Source: Gammaproteobacteria bacterium (GTDB lineage: Bacteria > Pseudomonadota > Gammaproteobacteria > Xanthomonadales > Marinicellaceae). Taken from it: DNA of 18,056 bases. The notes under the pieces were generated by a model. That model saw only the letters and a list, made by a program, of their open reading frames with translations, searched no databases and was not told the origin of the DNA. This document shows positions 1-7,226 of the stretch, one piece after another; positions within the stretch are counted from its first letter, which is position 1, and every line of letters starts with the position of its first letter. Location: positions 1 to 18,056 of the forward strand of contig JAUHXW010000013.1 of the NCBI GenBank assembly GCA_030426705.1, read 5' to 3'. The translations under genes and the position numbers were made by a program.

Positions 1-170
1 GCGGGTCCAGCATGGGGCTGTTCAACATCGCCATCTGCGACAGGATTTTGACGTAGAAGATGGCCTGCTCCCTCTCCAGCACATAATCCGTGAGGGGTTT
101 CACCAGTGCCTGCGCAGCGGCTGACGCGGGCGGTGTTGGACTGCATGCTGATCAGCAGGGTGCCCACCAA
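1..170. other. GC-rich foreign segment / probable chimeric end
   Basis: By hand count this stretch is about 61% GC, against about 35% in the next 170 bases. It replaces the expected continuation of the PerM gene: the permease reading is clear down to about position 172 and then becomes low-quality sequence ending in a stop at 100-102. In another minus-strand frame, positions 109 to about 2 read as a plausible protein (…ALVKPLTDYVLEREQ…AMLNSPMLDP). A second plausible stretch in a neighbouring frame (LVGTLLISMQSNTARV, about 170-123) would join it after a single-base shift. I do not recognise the protein. An assembly chimera at a contig end, or a real insertion, are both possible; the former seems likelier. 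Confidence 0.6.
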
Positions 171-558
171 TAGAAACTAGCTCGGAAACATTCCAATAAT
201 TAAAAATATCAGTTTGTATACCAAAAGTTGATTGCAGCCAAGGCGAAATGTTCTGTCTCAACCACTCAAAATAAAGCGGTAAATTACTGATAAAGCTCGA
301 AATTTGACGTTCAAGTGCAGGAATCAGAATCAGAGCCACACCAAACACAATCAAACTGATAACCAGAAAAACCAAGGTAACCGACAATGTTCTGTTCAGT
401 TTCAGCTCCTCGAGTTTATCAGCCAGTGGGTCAAATAAATAAGCCAACAAAGCACCAACAGCGAATGGCGTTAATATGGGCGATAGCAAATAAACCAAAT
501 AACCCACCAAAATAACAACTGCGAGCACATACCATTGCTTGCTGATTTTATTTTCCAT
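100..558 (-). CDS. AI-2E/PerM family permease, N-terminal fragment cut by a junction
   Basis: The first ~129 residues fit the N-terminal part of the AI-2E transporter / PerM superfamily. A hydrophobic segment at residues 8-28 is followed by a second stretch (18-42) containing PILTPFAVGALLAYLFDPL, the typical family block. A membrane segment lies at about 57-80, then the amphipathic region IPALERQISSFISNLP. Full family members are about 350 residues with around eight membrane spans. Here the homologous part stops near position 172 and the last ~23 residues (after SELVSI) are out-of-frame sequence. The start ATG (558-556) shares one base with the TAA of the upstream phosphatidyltransferase, so the two are probably translationally coupled. 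Such permeases sit beside purM and DUF2066 genes in other gammaproteobacteria. Substrate unknown. Confidence 0.75.
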   Translation of the reverse strand: MENKISKQWYVLAVVILVGYLVYLLSPILTPFAVGALLAYLFDPLADKLEELKLNRTLSVTLVFLVISLIVFGVALILIPALERQISSFISNLPLYFEWLRQNISPWLQSTFGIQTDIFNYWNVSELVSIGGHPADQHAVQHRPRQPLRRHW

Positions 559-1127
559 TATGTTGCCTCCTTCTGTTTTTGTTGTTGAATCATACTCACC
601 CCCATCCAGACATAATGTAAACCGGTAAATACCGTCAGAATGGCAACTGACCAGATTAGTGGTTGGTGAAATTTATATAAATCAAATATTCCTGAATAAC
701 TGAACAACAAAACCAGAATCAGTAAAATTTGCAAGGCTGTATTTATTTTACTGGCCCAGGTAGGAGCTGCTTTCTCAATTTTGCCTATTTTAAAATGGTA
801 ATAACTGACACCTGCCACAATCACCACATCTCGCATTACCACCAAAGCAAATAACCACATAGGTATAACCCCTTGAAAGGCAAATACCGCATAACAGCAA
901 AACATCAAAAATTTATCAGCCAGCGGGTCGAGGATTCCACCTAACCACCCTTGCCAATTGAATTTTTTGGCCAAAAAACCATCCAGACCATCTGACACAC
1001 CGGCGATAAAAGCCACCAACAATGCAGCCTTGTACTCTTTGTGCCACATCAACCAGGCCAATGGAAAGATCGCAATGATACGACCAATGGTGATGACGTT
1101 GGGCAGGTATTTTAGTTTATCATTCAT
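558..1127 (-). CDS. CDP-alcohol phosphatidyltransferase (PgsA / CDP-DAG cardiolipin synthase type)
   Basis: This 189-residue integral membrane protein should transfer a phosphatidyl group from CDP-diacylglycerol to an alcohol acceptor, in phospholipid synthesis at the inner membrane. The signature D-x2-D-G-x2-A-R-x8-G-x3-D-x3-D is visible at residues 46-71 (D46, D49, G50, A53, G63, D67, D71). The usual arginine is lysine (K54), a conservative change. The N-terminus LPNVITIGRIIAIFPLAW is typical of the family. At about residues 120-128, SKINTALQ resembles the SKxNTxxQ found in eukaryotic-type cardiolipin synthases more than the GKxKTxxQ of PgsA, so the acceptor could be phosphatidylglycerol rather than glycerol-3-phosphate; this is inference. 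The ATG overlaps the upstream DUF2066 stop as ATGA, and the stop overlaps the PerM start. Confidence 0.85.
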   Translation of the reverse strand: MNDKLKYLPNVITIGRIIAIFPLAWLMWHKEYKAALLVAFIAGVSDGLDGFLAKKFNWQGWLGGILDPLADKFLMFCCYAVFAFQGVIPMWLFALVVMRDVVIVAGVSYYHFKIGKIEKAAPTWASKINTALQILLILVLLFSYSGIFDLYKFHQPLIWSVAILTVFTGLHYVWMGVSMIQQQKQKEAT

Positions 1128-2146
1128 TCTGTCATAGAAAATATGATTGAATGACCTAAATCCAAGGGCAAATGTTCAAGAACTTGTTCATCATTAACAA
1201 ACCTGACAAAAGTATCAGGCAACACATTGATATTCATCATTACACTCAGCTGGCCGTTTTTATATTGATTGACATGGTATGCATCAATCAAGGCATGATT
1301 TTCAAAATAACTCAACAATTTAAGCAATTGGTCAGGATTCATCAAGTCATTGATTTTGACAGCAACCGTTGATTTCGAAAATTCATCCGCAAAAACCTGT
1401 TGATCCTGCGACAAGGCGGATTGTATTTCACTGGTTAAGGTTTCCATTCCTGACGCCAGTCCAATAAACTTCAAGTTCTTAATTGTTGTTTGTTGGTCAG
1501 CTTTGGTAAAACCATAACGATAAGAAAATCCGGATCTCTGGTGTTTGACAAATACCAACAAAACAGCATTGACATCTCGGCTTTGTTGAATGAAATCAAT
1601 CAAGTCAGGATTTAAATAGCGCACATCGGAAGGTTGAAAAGCCAACAAATCTTCACCTTGAAAATCATAAAATTGCGCAGGCACCCCCTTGTTTTTGAAC
1701 CATGAACTCAACCAATAAAAGGCAGCTGATTCTGGGGCGGCGTTTACCAACTGACCATCCTCCAGTTCTTCAACTACCCAGACAAACACCTGACCACGAT
1801 TGTCGGGCCACACTGGAATGCGTTGTTCTATCATTAATTGCTTCAATTTAGCCTCATCAACCACTACACTGAACCACATTTTGTCGTGGGCAAAAGCGGC
1901 TGGTGGTTTTTGATAATAGTTGCGTAAAATAGCTGAATTAAACGATTCGTTAATAACATTTTCCCTGATAATCTTATCCAACGACCAACCACTTTTCTTA
2001 CTGACCACGGACGCCAAAGCAACTTGGGTTTGATTGGCTACTGCCATTTGTTCGGCATCCACCAATGCAGCAGCACGATCAGTCTCCACTTCAACGGCCA
2101 TTGAAGTTTTACCCATGAACAACAAAAATAATATCAATATTCTCAT
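1124..2146 (-). CDS. DUF2066 domain-containing exported protein
   Basis: A protein of 340 residues from the ATG at 2146. An in-frame TTG lies three codons upstream (2155), but the ATG opens directly on a classic signal peptide (MRILILFLLFMGKTSMA, cleavage probably after SMA), so I chose it. The mature part matches the general pattern of DUF2066 proteins: an alanine-rich N-terminal helix, the MWFSVVVDEAKLKQLM strand-helix block, and a central VFVWVVEE element. Family function is unknown. Its position, divergent from purM and first in an operon with a phosphatidyltransferase and a PerM permease, is a conserved gammaproteobacterial arrangement, and DUF3108 at the end of the pur operon belongs to the same neighbourhood. 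No Shine-Dalgarno is seen. Confidence 0.8.
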   Translation of the reverse strand: MRILILFLLFMGKTSMAVEVETDRAAALVDAEQMAVANQTQVALASVVSKKSGWSLDKIIRENVINESFNSAILRNYYQKPPAAFAHDKMWFSVVVDEAKLKQLMIEQRIPVWPDNRGQVFVWVVEELEDGQLVNAAPESAAFYWLSSWFKNKGVPAQFYDFQGEDLLAFQPSDVRYLNPDLIDFIQQSRDVNAVLLVFVKHQRSGFSYRYGFTKADQQTTIKNLKFIGLASGMETLTSEIQSALSQDQQVFADEFSKSTVAVKINDLMNPDQLLKLLSYFENHALIDAYHVNQYKNGQLSVMMNINVLPDTFVRFVNDEQVLEHLPLDLGHSIIFSMTE

Positions 2147-2154
2147 AAGTGGCA

Positions 2155-2185
2155 ATTATAAGATATCAGCACAACCTTCACTCAA
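2155..2185 (-). promoter_or_regulatory. Candidate promoter of the DUF2066 operon
   Basis: On the minus strand a perfect TATAAT (2160-2155) lies 8 bases upstream of the ATG at 2146. A weak TTGAGT (2185-2180) precedes it at a 19-base spacing. Transcription from it would start about at the ATG, giving a leaderless or nearly leaderless mRNA, which fits the lack of a Shine-Dalgarno. Seen by eye only; the -35 is weak. Confidence 0.35.
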
Positions 2186-2203
2186 CTAAATTATTGCTAT
2201 TTT

Positions 2204-2234
2204 TTAACAAATGAAACCCGCAATCGAATAAAAT
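2204..2234 (+). promoter_or_regulatory. Candidate promoter of the purM operon
   Basis: TTAACA (2204-2209, 5/6 to the -35 consensus) and TAAAAT (2229-2234, 5/6 to the -10) are separated by 19 bases. This would give a leader of about 25 bases before the purM ATG at 2266. A weak dyad CGCAA…TTGCG (2219-2239) overlaps the -10 and could be an operator. I do not see a convincing PurR box. Confidence 0.35.
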
Positions 2235-2265
2235 TTGCGACATTCAATAAACCAACACGCTTTTC

Positions 2266-3303
2266 ATGTCTGAAAACAAATCATTCACATACAAAGATGC
2301 CGGTGTCGACATCGATGCAGGCAATCGCCTGGTTGATAACATCAAACCCATGGTAAAAGCCACCCACCGCAGTGGCGTTATGGGCTCCTTGGGCGGCTTT
2401 GGCGGCTTGTTTGACTTGTCTGAAATTAATTGTCAAAACCCTGTACTGGTATCGGGTACAGACGGCGTAGGCACCAAATTGAAACTCGCACACCTTTTGA
2501 ATGATCACAGCACCATTGGCATTGATCTGGTGGCCATGTGTGCCAACGACATCATTGTCATGGGTGCTGAACCACTGTTTTTCCTTGATTATTACGCCTG
2601 TGGCAAACTCGACATTGACCAGGCTTCAGACGTCATCAAAGGCATTGCCAAAGGATGCAAAGATTCAGGGTGCGCCTTGATAGGTGGTGAAACAGCCGAA
2701 ATGCCTGGCATGTACGAGGGTGATGACTATGACCTGGCTGGCTTTGTGGTTGGCGTGGTGGACAAAAGCAAAATCATTGATGGCAGTCAAATCAAGACCG
2801 GTCAAACTTTGATTGGCGTCGCCTCAACCGGACCTCACTCCAATGGCTACTCGTTGATCAGAAAAATATTGGAAGTTTCGGGTGCTGATGTTAATGAACC
2901 ATTTGACGGCAGCACTTTAGGCAAAAAACTCATTGCACCCACTCAACTGTACGCCAAATCAGTATTGGACTTGCTCAACGAAGGCACCACTGTTCACGGT
3001 ATAGCCCACATCACTGGCGGCGGCATCATGGAAAACATCACTCGAGTCATCCCCGAAGGACTGGCCATAGAAGTCAACACCCAAAGCTGGGAACAGCCTG
3101 CTGTCTTTGACTGGTTACGAGAACATGGAAACATTGACCAAACTGAAATGCTCAGAACATTCAATTGTGGTGTAGGCCTTTGTCTGATTGTTGAAAACAA
3201 CGATGCAGATTCAGTGATTCAACATTTTAATGAACATGAATTATCTGCCTGGGCTATCGGCTCGGTGATTGAGCACCAGGGTCAAGACGTTATTCTTAAT
3301 TAA
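2266..3303 (+). CDS. purM: Phosphoribosylformylglycinamidine cyclo-ligase (AIR synthetase)
   Basis: PurM makes aminoimidazole ribotide from formylglycinamidine ribotide with ATP, the fifth step of de novo purine synthesis, in the cytosol as a dimer. At 345 residues it is full length. Landmarks are TYKDAGVDIDAGN near the start, the nucleotide-binding block GTDGVGTKLKLA (64-75), MCANDI, GGETAEMPGMY, GPHSNGYSL and ITGGG…NI…VIPEGL, all as in E. coli PurM. The ATG at 2266 has no clear Shine-Dalgarno but is the only start placing the conserved N-terminus correctly. The stop TAA overlaps the purN ATG by one base, so the two are coupled. Divergent from the DUF2066 operon across a roughly 120-base promoter region. 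Confidence 0.97.
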   Translation: MSENKSFTYKDAGVDIDAGNRLVDNIKPMVKATHRSGVMGSLGGFGGLFDLSEINCQNPVLVSGTDGVGTKLKLAHLLNDHSTIGIDLVAMCANDIIVMGAEPLFFLDYYACGKLDIDQASDVIKGIAKGCKDSGCALIGGETAEMPGMYEGDDYDLAGFVVGVVDKSKIIDGSQIKTGQTLIGVASTGPHSNGYSLIRKILEVSGADVNEPFDGSTLGKKLIAPTQLYAKSVLDLLNEGTTVHGIAHITGGGIMENITRVIPEGLAIEVNTQSWEQPAVFDWLREHGNIDQTEMLRTFNCGVGLCLIVENNDADSVIQHFNEHELSAWAIGSVIEHQGQDVILN

Positions 3304-3914
3304 TGAATATTGTTGTTTTCATTTCTGGTCGGGGCAGCAACCTTGAAGCACTGCTCAATGACCAAAATAACTACCAGATAACGCATGTCATAGGCAGCAA
3401 AAAAGGCATCAAAGGCTTTGATGTGGCTGAAAAGCACGGCATCACGCACAGCTACATTAATTGGCAAGATAAAAACCGTGCAGAAGCAATCACACTTGAG
3501 ATTTTGTCAGAAGAACAACCAGACTTGATTGTTTTGGCAGGATTCATGAAAATATTATCGGCTGATTTTGTGGCTCAGTTTAAAAATAAAATCATCAACA
3601 TTCACCCTTCCCTGTTACCTGCCTACCCAGGCTTACACACACACCAACGCGTTTTGAATGACAAACAAACCGAACATGGCGCTTCAATACATTTTGTTGA
3701 TAGTTTATTGGATCATGGGCAAGTCATCAGTCAGACACGCATCAAAGTCAACCCTGAAGACAACGCCGAATCTCTGGCAAGCAAATTAATTACAAAAGAA
3801 CATAAACTTTTGGTCGAGACAGTGGGTCAAATAGCCAATGAACAAATCAGATGGCACAACAACACCTTATTTCATAATAATATACCACTTGAAAAACCAA
3901 TTGTAATTATATGA
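3303..3914 (+). CDS. purN: Phosphoribosylglycinamide formyltransferase (GAR transformylase)
   Basis: PurN transfers a formyl group from 10-formyl-tetrahydrofolate to glycinamide ribonucleotide, the third step of purine synthesis. At 203 residues it has the normal length. The phosphate-binding start VFISGRGSNLEALL (5-18) is present. The catalytic residues align with E. coli N106, H108 and D144 as N99 and H101 (in INIHPSLLPAYPG) and D137 (in LLDHGQVI). It overlaps purM by one base and the next gene by four (ATGA), so purM-purN-DUF3108 read as one transcript. Confidence 0.96.
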   Translation: MNIVVFISGRGSNLEALLNDQNNYQITHVIGSKKGIKGFDVAEKHGITHSYINWQDKNRAEAITLEILSEEQPDLIVLAGFMKILSADFVAQFKNKIINIHPSLLPAYPGLHTHQRVLNDKQTEHGASIHFVDSLLDHGQVISQTRIKVNPEDNAESLASKLITKEHKLLVETVGQIANEQIRWHNNTLFHNNIPLEKPIVII

Positions 3915-4585
3915 AATTATTACTATTTCTAACAATTTTTTCCTGTTCTGTTGGGTTTGCAGCAGAACTGAAACCATTTGAAGCCAAATACAGCATCTCC
4001 AGAGATGGCAAAAAAACCGGTGAACAAACCACCCAGCTGACTCAGCTCGGCGATAACTTATGGCAAATTAAAGATCAAATAATTGGCACCAATGGTTTGG
4101 CTTCTGTCATAGGATTCAGCCGCACGGAAATTACAGAATTCACAGTAAATGAAGGTCTATTTCAAGCAACCAAACACTCCATGGAGCAAAAAGCAGCTTT
4201 TAGTAAAAAGAGATATGATTTTGTATGGAATACAGCCGCTCAAATATTTGACATCACTCACAAAGATAAAAAGTCAACTTACGTGCCACAACAAAAGCAC
4301 ATCATTTCAACTCATTTAATGCCAATCGCTTTGGCCTATGCAGCTTGTCAACAGCAACAGTCAATTGAACTTAAAGTTCTGAAAAATAAACAACCCAAAA
4401 CTTATCAGTTTAAAATAGACACAAATACGCCCAAGACCGCACAAAGGGTCTATGGCGAGCAAGTCAAAAAAACCACAAAAACCTGGTTCGACGAAAGCAA
4501 ACAATGCTTACCGATAAAACAAATTCACCAAAACCATGACGAACCACTTATTGAAACCCAATTGCTTGATTTCACATGGCTTTAA
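3911..4585 (+). CDS. DUF3108 domain-containing exported protein
   Basis: A 224-residue protein with a signal peptide (MKLLLFLTIFSCSVGFA, cleavage about residue 17) followed by LKPFEAKYSISRDGKKTGEQ, the start typical of DUF3108 proteins. These are predicted periplasmic or outer-membrane-associated beta-rich proteins of unknown function. The later YVPQQKHIISTHLMPIAL and QVKKTTKTWFDES segments also fit. It overlaps the purN stop by four bases. A DUF3108 gene directly after purN is conserved in Pseudomonas and relatives, so the link is old, although no role in purine metabolism is known. No classic rho-independent terminator follows. Confidence 0.8.
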   Translation: MKLLLFLTIFSCSVGFAAELKPFEAKYSISRDGKKTGEQTTQLTQLGDNLWQIKDQIIGTNGLASVIGFSRTEITEFTVNEGLFQATKHSMEQKAAFSKKRYDFVWNTAAQIFDITHKDKKSTYVPQQKHIISTHLMPIALAYAACQQQQSIELKVLKNKQPKTYQFKIDTNTPKTAQRVYGEQVKKTTKTWFDESKQCLPIKQIHQNHDEPLIETQLLDFTWL

Positions 4586-4589
4586 ACCG

Positions 4590-4608
4590 TGAGACCTTTG
4601 CTAGCTTC
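4590..4608 (+). repeat. Single arm of a dispersed 19-bp repeat (TGAGACC family)
   Basis: TGAGACCTTTGCTAGCTTC here differs at two of 19 positions from the arm at 11741-11759, and at two from the reverse complement of the arm at 11838-11856, which together form an inverted repeat in the other intergenic region. It lies just past the last stop of the pur operon. It may be a relic of the same small element, or a shared short motif. Confidence 0.5.
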
Positions 4609-4639
4609 ATGATTAATTATAAAAAGTTTAAAAAAGCCT

Positions 4640-4671
4640 ACTTGTAAGCTCGAAACAAAACTTGTTACAAT
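4640..4671 (+). promoter_or_regulatory. Candidate promoter with overlapping BlaI-type operator
   Basis: A weak -35 TTGTAA (4642-4647) and a -10 TACAAT (4666-4671, 5/6) are 18 bases apart, 37 bases before the BlaI-like ATG. The hexamers contain an inverted pair, TTGTAA (4642-4647) and TTACAA (4665-4670). ACTTGT also occurs twice at a 20-base, two-turn spacing (4640 and 4660). BlaI/MecI repressors bind TACA/TGTA dyads over their own promoters, so autoregulation here is plausible; it is inference. Confidence 0.4.
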
Positions 4672-4708
4672 ATACGAGAAACTTCGTTAAACACTAAACT
4701 ACTTGAAT

Positions 4709-5095
4709 ATGAACAACATACCAAAACCAACCAAGACAGAACTGGCCATTCTTAACATCATGTGGCAAATTTCTCCGGCAACCGTTCGTCAAATCCATGA
4801 AGAAATCATCAAAAACGGTAAAACCAGCTACACCACCACTTTGAAAATGTTGCAAGTCATGCACCAAAAAGGCCTTGTTTCCCGAAACAGTGAACACAAA
4901 GCACATATTTACGAACCAGCCATGTCCAAGAAAGAAACACAGAGACAAATGCTGGATGACCTGAAAAACCGCCTCTTTGGTGGTTCAATCAGTTCATTGG
5001 TACTTCAAGCCCTGGGTAGCAACGCCAAAACAAATCAATCTGAACTTGATGAAATCAAAGCATTGCTGGAAAAAGTAGAACAAGATAGTATTTGA
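4709..5095 (+). CDS. BlaI/MecI/CopY family transcriptional repressor
   Basis: A 128-residue winged-helix repressor. The N-terminal domain carries KPTKTELAILNIMWQISPATVRQIHEEI and SYTTTLKMLQVMHQKGLVSR, the usual first helix and recognition region of BlaI/MecI proteins, followed by the wing and HIYEPAMSKKE. The C-terminal helices (QRQMLDDLKNRLFGG…ALGSNAKTNQSELDEIKALLEKVE) match the dimerisation and cleavage region. In the staphylococcal model a BlaR1 sensor triggers cleavage of such a repressor, freeing its target promoters. The partner M56 gene begins seven bases after this stop. I take the ATG at 4709 over an upstream in-frame TTG (4703); neither has a Shine-Dalgarno. No beta-lactamase lies in the window, so what it controls is unknown. 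Confidence 0.9.
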   Translation: MNNIPKPTKTELAILNIMWQISPATVRQIHEEIIKNGKTSYTTTLKMLQVMHQKGLVSRNSEHKAHIYEPAMSKKETQRQMLDDLKNRLFGGSISSLVLQALGSNAKTNQSELDEIKALLEKVEQDSI

Positions 5096-5102
5096 ATTAA
5101 AT

Positions 5103-6875
5103 ATGGACATAGCCTTTTCACAAACTTATATCACCTCTATCGGTTGGTCACTGATTCATTTTTTGTGGCAAGGCACGCTCATTACTTTTGCCTACTGGTT
5201 AATTACACGATCAATCAAATCCATTCATGCGAAATATTGGACCGGGATGTCATTGGTGGTCGTCAGCCTCTGTATCCCAATAATTAACAGTTTTAAATTT
5301 CAGCAAACATCAGCTCTGACTGAAAATATAATTTTTTCGACTCAGCACATTGCCACCTATCACCAACTCAATGCAGAAAATCTGTTTTATTTTCTGATAG
5401 AGTCTTCGATACCCTATTTTGTGATGTTTTGGGGAATTACTGTTTTATTTTTGAGTTTTCGAGTCGTAAAATCATGGCTGACATTAGCCAGCATCAGACA
5501 CGATTGCGACCCCAATGTTTCACGCCAATTAAAACAATTTGTTAAAAACATTGCCATCAAACTGGACTTACCTAGCATTCCAATGTTGAAGGTATCCAAA
5601 GAAGTATTGGTACCTGCCGCATATGGCGTGTTTAAGCCAACGGTTCTCTTACCTTTGAGTTTAATTGGACAAATCCCAAGAGAACAATTGGAAGCCATCA
5701 TCAAGCATGAACTATGCCACCTTAAGCGCAATGATTTCATTCATAACATTATCCAGATTTGTGCTGACATTCTGCTGTTTTTCCATCCTGGTATCCGTTG
5801 GATGAATAACGACATCAGACACACCAGAGAACAATGTTGTGATCAGATGGTATTGCAACAAGAAACGGAAGCCATTACCTATGCCAAAGCATTGACTAAC
5901 ATTGCCACATTCACCAATGAATTGAATTTAAAGCATTCTGTTCATCTCGGCATCAATGACGGCATGTTGTTACATCGGGTTAAGTTTTTATTACAAAACA
6001 AATCCAATCAGTCTTCATTGGTATTATTTATGCCCATCATTTTGTTGGTGGTTATGGCCATGTTTTTATTACAACCCAAATTCAACGAAACTGAAAATCT
6101 CGAGCCACAAATTAATGCCCAAAATCATCAAAACAATCAGCAAGATTTGGACAAAACCATAAATTACCGCAACATGTCAGGACATGATTTCTACCCAACT
6201 GCCAATAAAGTAGCAACAGAGGAAGAAAAACAACAAGCCATCGACAATCAACCAAAATCCACCACACAGCTCATTGTGCCTGTATATCAGCCAATAAATA
6301 GCAACATCAATGATCTGACCATAGAAATGCTCGATGATTTAAGAACCAATTTGCTGGAAGAAGATTCTTTAATCGTTACGCAAGAAGCAGGTGAAATCAT
6401 AGAAACAAAGTTAAACCCAAGCATTGGCGATAACACAGAATTAATTATTTCAGCAAATGAAATTTCATCCACCCCTGAAATCGAGAGAACAGCAACAGCG
6501 ACCATTGAAAGAAACTCATTCAACCAAACCACCAGTATGCCCAGTTTTAAGCGGTATATTACACCAATTTATCCACAACATTATTGGTACAACCAGGTTG
6601 AACAAGACGTCATTGCGACCTTTAAGATCAAACCTAATGGAAATGTTTACGACATCAATGTCAAGTCTCAAAAAAACCAGTTTATTGCTTTCGAACAAGA
6701 AGTTAAAAGAGCATTGAAACGCTGGAAATTCGACCCAAATTCATTGACTCATTCAACTTTGCAACGAACCTACCAACAAATGTTCAGCTTTGCCATCAGT
6801 GAAGAGGTTGAAAAAAATTGCGAGTTGTCGCATACTGGCTCGCGTTTGAAAAAGCCTATGCCATGTAATAAATAA
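5103..6875 (+). CDS. M56 (BlaR1-type) metallopeptidase with C-terminal TonB domain
   Basis: A 590-residue inner-membrane zinc protease, likely the partner that inactivates the BlaI-type repressor just upstream. Membrane segments lie at about 12-35, 45-62 and 98-121, and again at about 302-320. The protease has HELCH (202-206) as its zinc motif and E243 in REQCCDQM as the likely third ligand. After the last membrane span comes a low-complexity, Gln/Asn/Thr-rich linker (about 325-478). The last part (about 480-565: YITPIYPQHYW…IKPNGNVYDINV…ALKRWKFDP) is a TonB C-terminal-like domain. There is no penicillin-binding sensor domain as in BlaR1. The tail carries two cysteines around HTGSRLKKPMP. M56-TonB fusions are known in proteobacteria; the signal they sense is not established. 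Confidence 0.88.
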   Translation: MDIAFSQTYITSIGWSLIHFLWQGTLITFAYWLITRSIKSIHAKYWTGMSLVVVSLCIPIINSFKFQQTSALTENIIFSTQHIATYHQLNAENLFYFLIESSIPYFVMFWGITVLFLSFRVVKSWLTLASIRHDCDPNVSRQLKQFVKNIAIKLDLPSIPMLKVSKEVLVPAAYGVFKPTVLLPLSLIGQIPREQLEAIIKHELCHLKRNDFIHNIIQICADILLFFHPGIRWMNNDIRHTREQCCDQMVLQQETEAITYAKALTNIATFTNELNLKHSVHLGINDGMLLHRVKFLLQNKSNQSSLVLFMPIILLVVMAMFLLQPKFNETENLEPQINAQNHQNNQQDLDKTINYRNMSGHDFYPTANKVATEEEKQQAIDNQPKSTTQLIVPVYQPINSNINDLTIEMLDDLRTNLLEEDSLIVTQEAGEIIETKLNPSIGDNTELIISANEISSTPEIERTATATIERNSFNQTTSMPSFKRYITPIYPQHYWYNQVEQDVIATFKIKPNGNVYDINVKSQKNQFIAFEQEVKRALKRWKFDPNSLTHSTLQRTYQQMFSFAISEEVEKNCELSHTGSRLKKPMPCNK

Positions 6876-6876
6876 A

Positions 6877-7158
6877 ATGTCTGAGATTAACATCAATTAC
6901 CCCTTTGACTGCCATATAGACCATTCCAAAGAAACCTTAAAAGCCATGTTAAAGGCCTTAGAAGATAAATACGCCATCCAACACCAATTTGAAACAGAAA
7001 CGGAATGTAAACTCAACGGTTCAGGAGTTAATGGTCTATTAACCATTCATGATGACAGTATTGACATTCATGCCAAATTGGGATTTTTTATGATGCCTTT
7101 TAAATCAATCATTGAAAAAGAAATCATTGATAAGCTCAATGAACATTTTTTGAGCTAG
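6877..7158 (+). CDS. Polyhydroxyalkanoic acid system family protein (PHA_gran_rgn-like)
   Basis: A 93-residue protein resembling the small family annotated as polyhydroxyalkanoic acid system proteins. The pattern is an N-terminal HSKETLKAMLKALEDKY helix, a central GSGVNGLLTIHDDSIDIHAKLGFFMMPFK stretch, and a C-terminal helix IEKEIIDKLNEHF. Its ATG follows the M56 stop by one base, so it is probably co-translated. No PHA synthase or phasin gene is present in the window, and the family's molecular role is unclear. Assignment rests on general pattern, not on catalytic residues. Confidence 0.7.
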   Translation: MSEININYPFDCHIDHSKETLKAMLKALEDKYAIQHQFETETECKLNGSGVNGLLTIHDDSIDIHAKLGFFMMPFKSIIEKEIIDKLNEHFLS

Positions 7159-7173
7159 ACGTTTTTCATAGAC

Positions 7174-7203
7174 AAAAAAAAGGCCAACACAAAGTCAGCC
7201 TTT
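7174..7203 (-). terminator. Terminator between convergent genes
   Basis: AAAGGC (7179-7184) pairs with GCCTTT (7198-7203) around a 13-base loop. On the minus strand the stem is followed by a run of eight T (7181-7174), making a rho-independent terminator for the peroxiredoxin gene. On the plus strand the same stem follows the small gene ending at 7158 but has a weaker T tail. Confidence 0.7.
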
Positions 7204-7226
7204 ATTGCAATCCTGCTGCAAGGTAA

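Noticed and set aside
2219..2239. PurR operator before purM
   Set aside because: The dyad CGCAA…TTGCG is weak and its 11-base spacing does not fit the usual 16-bp PurR box.
4703..4708. TTG start of the BlaI-like gene
   Set aside because: The ATG at 4709 is two codons later, and the extension adds nothing conserved.
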